The notes under the pieces are model-generated. The model was not told the origin of the DNA. It saw only the letters and a list, made by a program, of their open reading frames with translations, and did not search any database. Below are positions 1-8,413 of a stretch of DNA of 24,716 bases, piece by piece. The position numbers and the translations under genes were made by a program. Source of the stretch: Trichomonas tenax (taxonomy: Eukaryota > Parabasalia > Trichomonadida > Trichomonadidae); assembly GCA_023091735.1 (NCBI GenBank), contig JALKBU010000786.1, forward strand, positions 1 through 24,716, written 5' to 3'. Position 1 is the first letter of the stretch, and every line of letters starts with the position of its first letter.

Positions 1-127
1 AAGATATTTATGACACTTTTTATAAAGGTGACAATTTGCCCGCGCAAAAAGTGACAGTTTATTCATGAAAAGTGACTTTAAGGTTCCCCTGTCACTTTTT
101 GGTGTTCACTTTTGTCATAGACTCAAA
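1..127 (+). repeat. Dispersed repeat, left copy (exact inverse of window end)
   Basis: The first 127 bases are the exact reverse complement of bases 24590-24716; identity stops abruptly after 127. The unit holds several TGTCAC/GTGACA words, an internal inverted pair AAAAAGTGACAG (46-57) and CTGTCACTTTTT (89-100), and the GC-rich palindrome-like core TTTGCCCGCGCAAA (35-48), set in AT-rich DNA. A diverged third copy lies at 7156-7281. I infer a multicopy genomic repeat where the assembly broke. It is too short and gene-free to be an element by itself, but could be the terminal repeat of one. Confidence 0.9.
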
Positions 128-303
128 TGAAAACAAATGTTTATGCCCCAGACATGTGTAGCATGATTCATAGGTAGAATTTGCACAAATACATACTTAT
201 ATATTTGTTAATTCAACGACTTCTTCGATTTGATTAGATTTTTTTGGTGCTCTTTGTTTTTGTCTGTAATCCCAAATATTCACAGGAACCACAAAAGTGA
301 TAA

Positions 304-653
304 TTAAAATTTCAACCGAGATATCAAGAACTTAAAGTGAAAAGACAGCATCAACATCGTAAAGCGCATAATCCTGTGGATTGCATGATTTACAAATCTG
401 TAAATTATCACGTTGGGACAAATAATGGTAACGCAACCAATAGCGTATGCAAGAAGAACAACAGCATAGATTATGAAGATTTCCATTGAGGTGATTTAAT
501 TAATTAATGAGTGCTGCACCGCCGACTATCGTGAAACCTACCAATGAAGGTGTCCCTTTAGATGCAACATCTGGATCATCATCACAGAGCTTCGCACAGC
601 AAATTTCGATCATACTTTTTATAGCAATTCCTAACTTAAATTACATTTACTGA
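304..653 (+). other. Possible decayed coding fragments
   Basis: Two adjacent open stretches lie on the plus strand. The first, 304-489, has no usable upstream ATG and reads as a hydrophilic, Lys/His/Asn-rich C-terminal tail. The second, 507-653, starts with ATG and encodes 48 residues: a Pro/Ser/Thr-rich head and a short hydrophobic end resembling the start of a membrane segment. The bases at 510-600 are clearly richer in GC than the surroundings, as coding DNA is here. The minus strand is also open (486-304 with ATG, 60 residues and a hydrophobic N-terminus; 613-500, 37 residues), so the strand is uncertain. I do not recognise a family. It may be the remains of one gene or nothing. Confidence 0.22.
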
Positions 654-765
654 TGATACAAATTGAAAGGATATCTTTAATCATGCATATTTATATAGTC
701 AAGTTTTTCATTATATTACATTGCTTTTGTGGTATATAATGATCTGCTTCAAGCCTTATAAATTT

Positions 766-2434
766 TTAGAAAAGAATATATAATGTTGAGTTGTCACCGT
801 TAAAATTCAAACTAAAGAGTTTATTAAGATCCCTAAGGTTAGCCATCGTATATTGCAAACATAAAAATAGAATAAGAAATATAGTTACCAATGTTAAAAT
901 AATAAATATCCGGACAAGCTGATTTAAAGTTTGATTCATATATGTAAAAGCTGTGAGTTAATATGTTTGATTCTACTTGACGATTATCAACTCCAAAAAT
1001 TTTAAAATCATATATTTTGTCTTCAACACCAGTAAAGTTAGTTATAAAATTAAACGTAGATTCCATCATATTGCTGAAGTATTTACAATTTTGCATCTTA
1101 TTAGATTGACCATTTATTGCAGTATATAAACAAACTGTTGTTTGAGGATCACGTGTTTGGATCATGCCTGTGATATTAATTTTATTGCTTGATTTATATC
1201 TGGTTGGAAGTGGTTCTATTAGGCTTATTATTGCAGATCTGAATCGTGTGATTATATAACTAAATATTTGACCATCTGACATCACACCCATTTCATTAAC
1301 TGCGTAAATTGTTATGTTGTGATATGTATCAGGATAACTTTCTGGTATTTGTAGTGATGCATTGATAACCTGCATTAGTCCATTGGAGAAAATCTTTTTT
1401 TGATAAATTGCATTCCCCAACTCATTAGTAATGTAGAGTGTTGCGCTTGTTTCATCTTTCACTCCAATGGATATATTGGCTGTTTCGTTAGAATAATAAC
1501 TCTTTTTAAGTTGGTTGAACACATTTACAATCGGAGGCTCTGACATAACTACAAGATCAAATTCAACAACACTATTACCATATTTTGAGTTAGATAGAAT
1601 ATAAGAAAGTTTGTATACACCACCTTTGGATGGAGTTTTGATAGAATCAATAAAAAGTTTGTTGTATCCATTATCTTTCATGATGAAAGAATTAATTATT
1701 GAATTATTCACCATACTTGAAATGTTGACGACTTGCCCGACTTCGACTGTATCCATTATCAGTCCAATGCTTATACGTGTATTATGCTTATAAGAACTTT
1801 GTAACGGTTCTGAAAGATGAAGTGTATATCCAGGACTATAATCTCCAACACCTACTACATAAGTGAATGTCAGAGTTTCTTTAGATTTAACGATTCTATT
1901 CTGCCAGGAAAAATCGACTTTATTTCCTTTGCCTTCAGCTAGTGGATCAAAACTTGTTAAATTTAACCAATATTGATCACCACTAGAGGTGTATATATAG
2001 GTATCAACATCCGTAACAAAAGGATAATCACGAAGCAGATGCTTGAGAGTGCGCTCTTTATAATAACTTTCAACTCCTTTGAAAGGTGAGATATTTCTCT
2101 GAGCCAAATAATCGCTATGAGTCCCATCAGAACTATATAAATCAACATCTACTTCAAAAGCTATTCCAATTGTATTTGTATATGGACCAGCATTATAAAC
2201 TTTATGAATTAATTGTATATACTCACATGTTTCGAAGTTTCTTGAAATTGTTGATACGCTAATATCACCTACTGTAAGATTTCCTGTTTTTGGAACAAAA
2301 TATTCGGTCGAATTTATTTTGACCTTAAATCTTATACCTGCGTTTTCGTAAATAACTTGAAAATCTCGATGTCTGATATTAAATGACTTATCCGAGCCAC
2401 CTGGGCCTACTTCAAATATCCATCCGTTAGTCAT
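766..2434 (-). pseudogene. Surface-type glycoprotein with Ig-like repeats, 3' frameshift
   Basis: The main frame (2434-839) encodes 531 residues. An N-terminal beta-rich region (about 1-205) is followed by roughly three tandem Ig-like/cadherin-like beta-sandwich units (about 206-300, 301-392, 393-495). About a dozen N-x-S/T sequons and scarce cysteines suit a secreted or cell-surface protein, yet the ORF starts without a signal peptide and none is found in any frame just upstream. The main frame ends in an implausible tail at 839. A shift to the next frame near 930-960 gives a long hydrophobic helix (key run IFIILTLVTIFLILFLCL) and a short tail ending at 766, as expected of a single-pass membrane protein. 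An Initiator-like TCATATT sits 8 nt before the ATG. I infer a trichomonad surface protein damaged at one or both ends; a sequencing error is the alternative for the 3' shift. The exact family is not recognised. Confidence 0.6.
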
Positions 2435-2581
2435 AATATGAGATTATGGTTTACTACATCTTATATTATTTGATATGGCACTTTTCCTCAATACGATATA
2501 ACTGTCAAATTTAAGGATATTTGGCTAGATAAAGCGTCTCCAAAATGTCGGTTAGAAGATAAAAACAAAATACAAACATTT

Positions 2582-4867
2582 TTACCGATTATATCCGTGT
2601 TCAGTAATATACTCAACGATTGATGTGACGTGGTTGATGATGTGAGTGAGTCCTACAACACTGCTTTCGTCAATCATCAAAATTCCTTTGGAAGTCAAAT
2701 TATAAAAATAATCTGAAAGATACATAACAAAAGAGTACAAATTGGGAATATTGCATCTGAGCAGCAAATAATGAATAATTGGTGTTAATTCATCCGCTTG
2801 AGCACCTGATCCATATTCCATGAAGAAAAGCATATTCAATATATTCACGGCGCTGTTTAAGTGTTCCAAAGCGATTGAAGGGATTGGAAATCGACGCGCT
2901 TCATTCATTTGATCAATTGCAAGCCTGATTATTTCAACATTCTGGAATAGTTTCTTTACTTTGCTTCCTGCTGGATCAAGGCAAAGTTCTCTAAGCATTT
3001 TATCTGGTGGATTAATAAGAAGATCATCATACTCCTTGAATGGAGGATGAGAAGCGATATATGCATCGAGTGGAATATGCATCATGAACCATGTGTGGAG
3101 GCATATCACGAGTTTCTTGTATGATTCATCATCAGCAATACTCGAATGAAGGCGATTTGCATATGTTTCAAAAACAGAAATAAATTTCGGAATTGAAATC
3201 AAATATTCAAGTGATCTTAAAATGATTATCTCTTTGATATCATTATCGGAGCTTATGAAATCTTCAAACAGCAAATAATAAAATGCATTATGAGGATTTT
3301 CGTATAACTTATCATATGTTTCTGCTCGAGCATCAATTTTTGAAGATAAAACTGATAACTTTGCAAGAGAATCCTCTTCCATTGTTGCAAACAACTTCTG
3401 ACGCTCCAATTCATCTTCTAGAGCAGGGAGAATATCTGCCCACTCTCTGCTCCCCTTCTGAGGATAAGTGCATATAATTCTCTGTAGCAAAATCTGTTTA
3501 TCTTCATCTTGTTCTTGTTCAGCTTTCTTCTGATGAAATGTTGTAAAACTATTCAACTCATTTGGAGCGTTGTCGTAGATTGGTGCACTTTGGAAGAAAT
3601 TGAACAGCAGCTTCGTTATGGAACTGCACATCTCCATTTCTTCGCTTTGAGTGTCTGCTGTTGTAATTTGAAACTGAGACAAATCTTGGAGAACAACATC
3701 AAAAAATCTGAATGGAAGAAAATTCTTTGTCGTTATTTTATCAGCCAACTGTTTAAGACTAGTTGGGCATTCAGAATGCTTAACAAGGAATGCTAAGCAA
3801 CAAGCGTCTGGAAGTGATAAAACGAGAGGAATTTTCTGTGATCCTAAAAGTGGGAGAATTTGTGAAACTAATGGTAATTCAGCAACTTCATCCACATTTT
3901 CACACTCTGAAACGAAACTCACGAATTTTTGGTGCAAATCAGAGACAGAATCACCATTAGATGCATCAAGAAACTTGTGACACAAGTTATTAAGTCTTGT
4001 GAAGACATTTGGCGAAAAATAGACTGAAAAATCAATAACTCCGTATTCTTTTGGCTGTTTGATTGTTGGAACAATAAGGCACTCGCAAACAAACGATTCT
4101 GCTGTTAATATACGATTTTCATCAAAATTGAAAAACCTACGAATGATTCTGCGAACATGTCTTGGAATCAATTGAATATTTTGTTGCATATTGTTAACAA
4201 TTGAACGTGCAATTAAAGTTAAGTCATTTTCTTGTAATTTCAAAGATGTAACCAAATTATATATTTCATTTCCCATTGATTTTTTGTAGAATGTGGTACC
4301 AATTGATATTCTAAGGAAATTTGATAGTGAAAATGTTAGATGTGCTGTTGAAAACGTCGGATTCGTTAACGCAGTGTTGAAAAGAAAATCGATATATGAT
4401 TCTGCGAATTCCGACGACCAACAGTACCCAAACATTGAGGGCAGTGTGGAGCTCAAAATGAAGTGAGCTGAATTGAAATCGTAAGGAATGAAAGCTTCTT
4501 CTTCAGCGTTTTCGATTTTACTGAAATCTACTGTAGATGAGAACTTGCTGAGGTTCTTTGAAAGTTGGTTTATGAAAAGTTCAAGTATTTGTTTGTCTAT
4601 TCCGCATTTATCAAAATTTTGTTGTAAATCGAAGCTAATTGTAGAAAAATATAAAGGAGCAAGTGAAGCATCAACACTTGCACCGTATTGACACTGTTGT
4701 ATGCAATTTAAACATAATTTTTCCTGTAAATTTATTAATTTTTCCAAAACAAACGTTTGCTGTTTAAGCATATGAGCTTTTTGGAACTCCCTCCACGTGC
4801 AAGTCTCTTTGATATCCTGGTGGAGATTATTGAGGCTTCGTGCCGTTTTCGTCCAATAAAAACTCAT
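2582..4867 (-). CDS. GAPVD1/RME-6-like RasGAP-VPS9 trafficking regulator
   Basis: The protein has 761 residues. The N-terminal part matches the layout of the RasGAP domain of GAPVD1 (GAPex-5, RME-6): a first helical block near residue 142 (LPSMFGYCW) and the diagnostic block near 257-277 (FVCECLIVPTIKQPKEYGV), which corresponds to the FxxxRFxxPAIxxPxxYGI motif. The C-terminal part resembles a VPS9 Rab5-GEF domain: residues from about 686 contain ADELTPIIHYLL and NIPNLYSFVMYL, with the conserved Asp and Pro present. This order of domains is known only from the GAPVD1 family, which controls Rab5 at endocytic vesicles. At 761 residues it is about half the length of animal GAPVD1, with a short middle. 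The segment expected to carry the GAP arginine finger (STAHLTFSLSNF) has no Arg, and the VPS9 Tyr/Thr pair is not evident. It starts at an ATG downstream of a TGTCAxGTAAA array shared with the next gene. The stop merges into TAAAAA. Confidence 0.72.
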   Translation of the reverse strand: MSFYWTKTARSLNNLHQDIKETCTWREFQKAHMLKQQTFVLEKLINLQEKLCLNCIQQCQYGASVDASLAPLYFSTISFDLQQNFDKCGIDKQILELFINQLSKNLSKFSSTVDFSKIENAEEEAFIPYDFNSAHFILSSTLPSMFGYCWSSEFAESYIDFLFNTALTNPTFSTAHLTFSLSNFLRISIGTTFYKKSMGNEIYNLVTSLKLQENDLTLIARSIVNNMQQNIQLIPRHVRRIIRRFFNFDENRILTAESFVCECLIVPTIKQPKEYGVIDFSVYFSPNVFTRLNNLCHKFLDASNGDSVSDLHQKFVSFVSECENVDEVAELPLVSQILPLLGSQKIPLVLSLPDACCLAFLVKHSECPTSLKQLADKITTKNFLPFRFFDVVLQDLSQFQITTADTQSEEMEMCSSITKLLFNFFQSAPIYDNAPNELNSFTTFHQKKAEQEQDEDKQILLQRIICTYPQKGSREWADILPALEDELERQKLFATMEEDSLAKLSVLSSKIDARAETYDKLYENPHNAFYYLLFEDFISSDNDIKEIIILRSLEYLISIPKFISVFETYANRLHSSIADDESYKKLVICLHTWFMMHIPLDAYIASHPPFKEYDDLLINPPDKMLRELCLDPAGSKVKKLFQNVEIIRLAIDQMNEARRFPIPSIALEHLNSAVNILNMLFFMEYGSGAQADELTPIIHYLLLRCNIPNLYSFVMYLSDYFYNLTSKGILMIDESSVVGLTHIINHVTSIVEYITEHGYNR

Positions 4868-4891
4868 TCACTAAAAAAAATTATGCAGAAT

Positions 4892-4980
4892 TGTCAAGTA
4901 AATTGTCATTTTGTCAGGTAATGTTTTGAAAAGGACTGTCATAAATATAAAATGTCGTGTAAATAGTTTTGTCATGTAAA
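4892..4980. promoter_or_regulatory. TGTCAnGTAAA array in a divergent promoter
   Basis: This 89-bp stretch sits between two divergent starts (4867 minus, 5029 plus). It contains TGTCAAGTAAA at 4892, TGTCAGGTAA at 4912, a partial TGTCATAAAT at 4937, TGTCGTGTAAA at 4953 and TGTCATGTAAA at 4970, all in one orientation and 16-25 bp apart. The same word, often as its complement TTTACATGACA, recurs before other genes in the window. I infer that it is a transcription-factor site serving both genes. Confidence 0.6.
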
Positions 4981-5028
4981 AATGTTTTTGATATGTAAAT
5001 TATAATTTAAAACTGACAAAATTTTAAA

Positions 5029-5349
5029 ATGCAGATTCCTATTGATGTTCCTTTCGAAAGTCAGGAACAAGTCATTGAAAAACTCCAAGATAAAGGTGTT
5101 ATACCACGTCTTGGGAGAAAAGTTCAACTTGGAATTAATATTGCAATTCAAGAACTCGAAAATCAAACAAAAGACAGTGTTTTGATGAGAAAAAGTACAA
5201 TAAAAGAATCGAAATCAGAAACAGAGGCATTAAACAGAATTTATAAATATCTCCAATCTCGAGGCTTAACATACACTTATCAATGCATGAAAGAAGAAGT
5301 CGCTGCATATAAGAAACGATCTTACACTAGTTTTAGTATCAGAAAATAG
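5029..5349 (+). CDS. FOR20/FOP-like basal-body protein
   Basis: The small 106-residue protein fits the FOR20 (CEP20/FOPNL) and FOP N-terminal pattern. A first amphipathic helix contains EKLQDKGVIPRLGRKVQ (about 17-33), matching the LEKKGVLGHLKARIR region of that family. A LisH-like dimerisation motif at about 68-92 contains LNRIYKYLQSRGLTYTYQCM. Family members act in centriole, basal-body and ciliary assembly, which suits a flagellated trichomonad. The length equals that of the shorter family members. The start codon follows TGACAAAATTTTAAA, an Initiator-like leader, about 50 bp after a four-copy TGTCAnGTAAA array shared with the GAPVD1-like gene. The assignment rests on motif pattern and length, because the family is short and diverged. 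Confidence 0.68.
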   Translation: MQIPIDVPFESQEQVIEKLQDKGVIPRLGRKVQLGINIAIQELENQTKDSVLMRKSTIKESKSETEALNRIYKYLQSRGLTYTYQCMKEEVAAYKKRSYTSFSIRK

Positions 5350-5606
5350 ATCAAAATTTTGGAATTTTCATGTTTTTGTTTTCTTTCTTTGTTTTGTATG
5401 TGAATAAATGTTGGTATTTCATCATTATGTGGGAAAATATCTCTCTGATGCATGAGAACCAAATCAACATGATGATGATATTATTTCTTTGAATATCATT
5501 TCTTTAAGATGTCTTTCAATGAGCATTAAATAAACAAAAGGATTTTCGTAATTATTTAATAACAAAATATATCTCTTTTTACATGGTAAAAAATACAAAC
5601 ATATTA

Positions 5607-6806
5607 TTAGTTATCTGTCAAGAAAGTGAATAAATCCTGGGCTTCAATAACGTCGTTGACTGTTCCTTCTTCAATGAAGTCTCTTAGTTCACCAATGACA
5701 TAATCACTGAATGTGACTTTTTGGGATAATAATTCACACATCATTCCGAAGAATGCAGAAGCTCTCCTTTCTAAGATATCTTTCTTATCTGATTTCTGCA
5801 GCTTCTCTAATATAACGTCGGTCATGTTTTCAACAAAATTAAATGGAAAATTCCCTACTAAGATCATATCACAGATCACCATCATTACTGGTTTTGTTAT
5901 CTCGAAAATTAACAGCGTATCAAAGATCGATTGATCTATTGAAGCAATATAACAATAGACGATTCTCGCTGCGTATTTATTGACAGTGATGAAGTCTTGT
6001 GCCCTAATTCTATCATCCCATAAGAATCTCACCAATGATATATTATTTTTGACTGCATCAAGAACGAGTTCAGCTTCACGTCTTTTAAGCTTATCATGAT
6101 TCATTCTACCTATAATGGACTCTATTGGCTCATATATCATCGATCTGGGTGCGTCATCAAAGAAAATAGGAACTTCTACGTCTGGTATAAAAGTTGGTAA
6201 TAATTCATCTTCATTTATTGGTAAAAGAGGTGGTGGTAATGTGTCAGGACCAAATTGAGGCTGCACAAATAGGTTATTCGATGTCATTATTGTTACAAGG
6301 ACATCAGATAAAGAAGAAATTTCCGAAACATCCGAATTGCTTTCATCTGCAGCAAAAACTGATTGGTAATACGGCTTTTCTGGTATGTTCATTGTTATTT
6401 CTGTGTTTGTTGTTGGATTGATTTTATTCGATAAAATTGCCAAAGTATTCTTATTTGATAGAGTGTCTATGGATTCACCACTCAATATCATTTTCAACAT
6501 AGTTAAAATATTTTCGTATTTTGGTGAAGGATTTTCATTATAAAATTGATATAATTTCAAATAAACATTTGTAAATTGATTTTCGGAAAGTGGTATTGAT
6601 TTAGTCTCTGAATGCAATATCCATAAAGCTGCAACTGTTTGAGACGAATTTAACAAATTATATTGTAATAAAAATGCGAGAGTTGTCTGAGAAAGGACTT
6701 TTGTTGCAAGATCGAAGTTGCAAAAGTATTTGTATATTGTTTTGAGTGGATCTTTATCGTTTGAGATCAGAATAACAATCTTTTCGGCTGTATTCAGATC
6801 CAACAT
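5607..6806 (-). CDS. CNOT11: CCR4-NOT complex subunit 11
   Basis: The protein has 399 residues. Its middle carries the CNOT11 signature of a proline run followed by an acidic pair: FGPDTLPPPLLPINEDEL (about 184-201), aligning with the FxPxxxxPPPPLxxxxDEL block of animal CNOT11. The C-terminal helical domain (about 230-399) matches the CNOT10-binding region, including SLVRFLWDDRI, PFNFVENMTDVI and ERRASAFFGMMCELL. The N-terminal 130 residues form the helical repeat expected to contact the CNOT1 scaffold. The subunit stabilises the CNOT10-CNOT11 module of the deadenylase complex in mRNA decay. The gene is convergent with FOR20 and ends in a double stop TAATAA. A TCAAAAG Initiator-like motif lies about 15 nt before the ATG. 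The length is slightly below that of animal proteins. The main weakness is low sequence identity, judged by eye. Confidence 0.75.
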   Translation of the reverse strand: MLDLNTAEKIVILISNDKDPLKTIYKYFCNFDLATKVLSQTTLAFLLQYNLLNSSQTVAALWILHSETKSIPLSENQFTNVYLKLYQFYNENPSPKYENILTMLKMILSGESIDTLSNKNTLAILSNKINPTTNTEITMNIPEKPYYQSVFAADESNSDVSEISSLSDVLVTIMTSNNLFVQPQFGPDTLPPPLLPINEDELLPTFIPDVEVPIFFDDAPRSMIYEPIESIIGRMNHDKLKRREAELVLDAVKNNISLVRFLWDDRIRAQDFITVNKYAARIVYCYIASIDQSIFDTLLIFEITKPVMMVICDMILVGNFPFNFVENMTDVILEKLQKSDKKDILERRASAFFGMMCELLSQKVTFSDYVIGELRDFIEEGTVNDVIEAQDLFTFLTDN

Positions 6807-7155
6807 TTGTTACTTTTGAACGAAATCTAAATATTTTGTTTTATTGATATCCATTTTCTCTTTCGTAAATAAACCACTTTTGTCGTTAAAATTTTGTCTG
6901 ATTTCAAATTTTAAGATTTTCGATTTTCCAAATCTCAAAATAAAGATCATATTTATTGGGGATTATTTATTAAATTCGTTGTTACTAAATAACATATAAT
7001 AATTATTAAAAACATGTTCAAAAAATCTGAAATTAAAATAGAAATACAGAAAATTAATAAGGAATCAATAAGTATAACTTAAATTGATTGTATTTATTGA
7101 TTTAATTTTTCGATATTTTCATTATTAATCAAATTTTTATGGAATTAACATAAAT
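6807..7155. other. AT-rich spacer, no gene seen
   Basis: The stretch upstream of CNOT11 is very AT-rich, with A and T runs and no open frame of note. It contains the presumed CNOT11 promoter. No copy of the TTTACNTGNCA motif was found here, so this gene seems to lack that element. Confidence 0.6.
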
Positions 7156-7281
7156 TTAAAGTCTATTACAAAAGTGAATATCAAAAAGTGACGGGCGAAT
7201 CTTAAAGTCACCTTTATAAATAAATTGTCACTTTTTGCGCGGGCAAATTGTCACCTTTATAAAAAGTGTCATAAATATCTT
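7156..7281 (+). repeat. Dispersed repeat, internal diverged copy
   Basis: This copy has the same orientation as the right-end copy (24590-24716) and is inverted relative to bases 1-127. Identity is about 90 percent overall with one gap, and the last 56 bases (7226-7281) are exact. It keeps the TTTGCGCGGGCAAA core and the flanking TGTCAC words. The identity stops at the same outer edge (ATATCTT) where the window ends. With the left copy it brackets four genes, but these are ordinary cellular genes, so I do not read it as one mobile element. Confidence 0.85.
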
Positions 7282-7286
7282 TGCTG

Positions 7287-7364
7287 TCTTACCAATACAT
7301 CCAGGTTAGTGTTGTTGACGAGCCACAACTCTATCATCAACGAGCATATACCTAATTGGTAAGA
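7287..7364. repeat. 78-bp inverted-repeat structure
   Basis: TCTTACCAAT (7287-7296) and ATTGGTAAGA (7355-7364) are exact inverse copies. Inside, GTTGTTGA and TCATCAAC can pair with one mismatch, so the whole could fold as a hairpin or serve as terminal repeats of a tiny element. It begins 5 bp after the end of the dispersed repeat. It does not fit a tRNA: no T-arm consensus is present. Confidence 0.5.
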
Positions 7365-7402
7365 AAACAACGATATTTATGCATGCTTAAATTGTTGCGA
7401 GA

Positions 7403-7475
7403 ATGTCATTGGGCGAGGTTGGCCTGAGACTTCCAAAGCCCTCGAGTGGCCAGGCCCTAGCAAGAACCCACTTAT
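7403..7475. other. GC-rich island of unknown nature
   Basis: About 70 bases are far richer in GC than the surrounding spacer, with internal complementarity (GGCCTG against CAGGCC). A plus-strand frame runs through it from an ATG at 7403, but downstream it dissolves into hydrophobic low-complexity sequence. I could not match it to a tRNA, snRNA or rRNA. It could be a small structured RNA or an inserted fragment. Confidence 0.3.
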
Positions 7476-7799
7476 TGATTCAATTTTTAATGCACATTAC
7501 ATTTTCACTTTTGATATTAAAAAATTATTATTTTTTTCTATTTTTTATTTTTCACAGATACTTTTTTCATTACACGATTATTTTCATATTATTACTTATT
7601 CTCATAATTATTAATATATCATTAAAATCATAATTAATTATGAATCATGAATTAAATAATTTTTTCATGTTACTTTCATTTTATATATTGATTTATATTA
7701 TTTAGATTCTCAATTCGATCCTTATATTCTTTGTAAAATTCATTTTTAACTAAATTTTTATTTTTATCTTCAAATTATTCGTTTATAATTCATATTTAC

Positions 7800-7976
7800 C
7801 ATGCAAGAAGAGATAATTTCGACCGAGTTTCTTGGTTTGGAGTGCAACAAAAACTTGCAATGAACAAAAAGAAATGGATGATGTGCTATCAGCATCCTGA
7901 TGATAGCACAAATAACATCCTTCACTATAAGGCCACAACTACTCATAATGAAGTCTTCTTTGGCTTTCAACATTGA
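7800..7976 (+). pseudogene. Coding relic, family unknown
   Basis: A plus-strand frame stays open to TGA at 7974-7976, and from about 7800 it reads like a normal soluble protein rather than AT-rich noise, with Trp, Cys, His and Asp residues such as SWFGVQQKLA and KKWMMCYQHPDDS. The first internal ATG is at 7860. No promoter word or continuation is visible on either side. I infer a broken piece of a gene left in the spacer; its parent is not recognised. A minus-strand open frame overlaps it and may be its shadow. Confidence 0.3.
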
Positions 7977-8013
7977 GTTCAATCCATTTCAACCTATTGA
8001 TACTTTTCCATTT

Positions 8014-8100
8014 TTTCCCGCGCAAACATGTCACTTTCCTTTATTTTGACATTCTGACTTTACATGTCAAAAATGAGTTGCATGTCAGAAAAGCACGTTG
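8014..8100. promoter_or_regulatory. E2F-like core with TTTACATGTCA motifs
   Basis: TTTTCCCGCGCAAA lies near 8017-8030 and includes TTTCCCGC, a textbook E2F/DP site. A TGTCAC word follows, then TTTACATGTCA (8059-8069) and a degenerate GTTGCATGTCA (8077-8087). The CCGCGCAAA core is shared with the dispersed repeat. The site is 300-400 bp upstream of eS10. Any regulatory role is inferred. Confidence 0.4.
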
Positions 8101-8256
8101 TTCTATTTTGTCACAGTCCCCATAAATTTATAATGATAAAAATCAATTTTAATTCAATGGAAAGAATGATTTGTATTTCGATGTCATAACATACATGATA
8201 TTGAAAATTGTTTTCCAAGTTAAATGAAAAAATGCTTTGAATGACAAAATAAATAA

Positions 8257-8375
8257 TTTACATGACAATAAATAACCAAAAACAATTTACATGACAATAG
8301 AATATTTTACGTAACAAATTTATATAATTACATGACAAAAAATATTTTACGGGACATATTTAAATTTACATGACA
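8257..8375. promoter_or_regulatory. Six-copy TTTACATGACA array, ~20 bp phase, before eS10
   Basis: Copies start at 8257, 8286, 8306, 8327, 8346 and 8365: TTTACATGACA (three exact), ATTACATGACA, TTTACGTAACA and TTTACGGGACA. After the first interval of 29, the steps are 20, 21, 19 and 19 bp, so the sites sit on nearly the same DNA face. The last copy ends 47 bp before the eS10 ATG. Sequence between copies is not conserved, which argues against a simple tandem repeat. I infer an activator-binding array for a highly expressed gene. Confidence 0.7.
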
Positions 8376-8396
8376 AAGGCTCACAAAAAAGGTGTC

Positions 8397-8413
8397 GGCG
8401 GTTTTGGTCCGCC
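8397..8413 (+). promoter_or_regulatory. GC hairpin in eS10 leader
   Basis: GGCGG (8397-8401) and CCGCC (8409-8413) can pair around a 7-nt loop, just 10 nt before the start codon. If transcription starts at the Initiator-like TCACAAA (8381), the leader is about 40 nt with this hairpin in its centre. Other leaders in the window look shorter and unstructured. A role in translation is only a guess. Confidence 0.4.

Noticed and set aside
1..7281. A 7.3-kb transposon bounded by the inverted repeat copies 1-127 and 7156-7281
   Set aside because: The enclosed genes are ordinary cellular genes (GAPVD1-like, FOR20-like, CNOT11) with no transposase, integrase or polymerase; the repeats are more likely independent copies.
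7287..7470. A tRNA gene in the structured island
   Set aside because: The outer stem resembles an acceptor stem but there is no GTTCRA-type T-loop or proper D-arm spacing.
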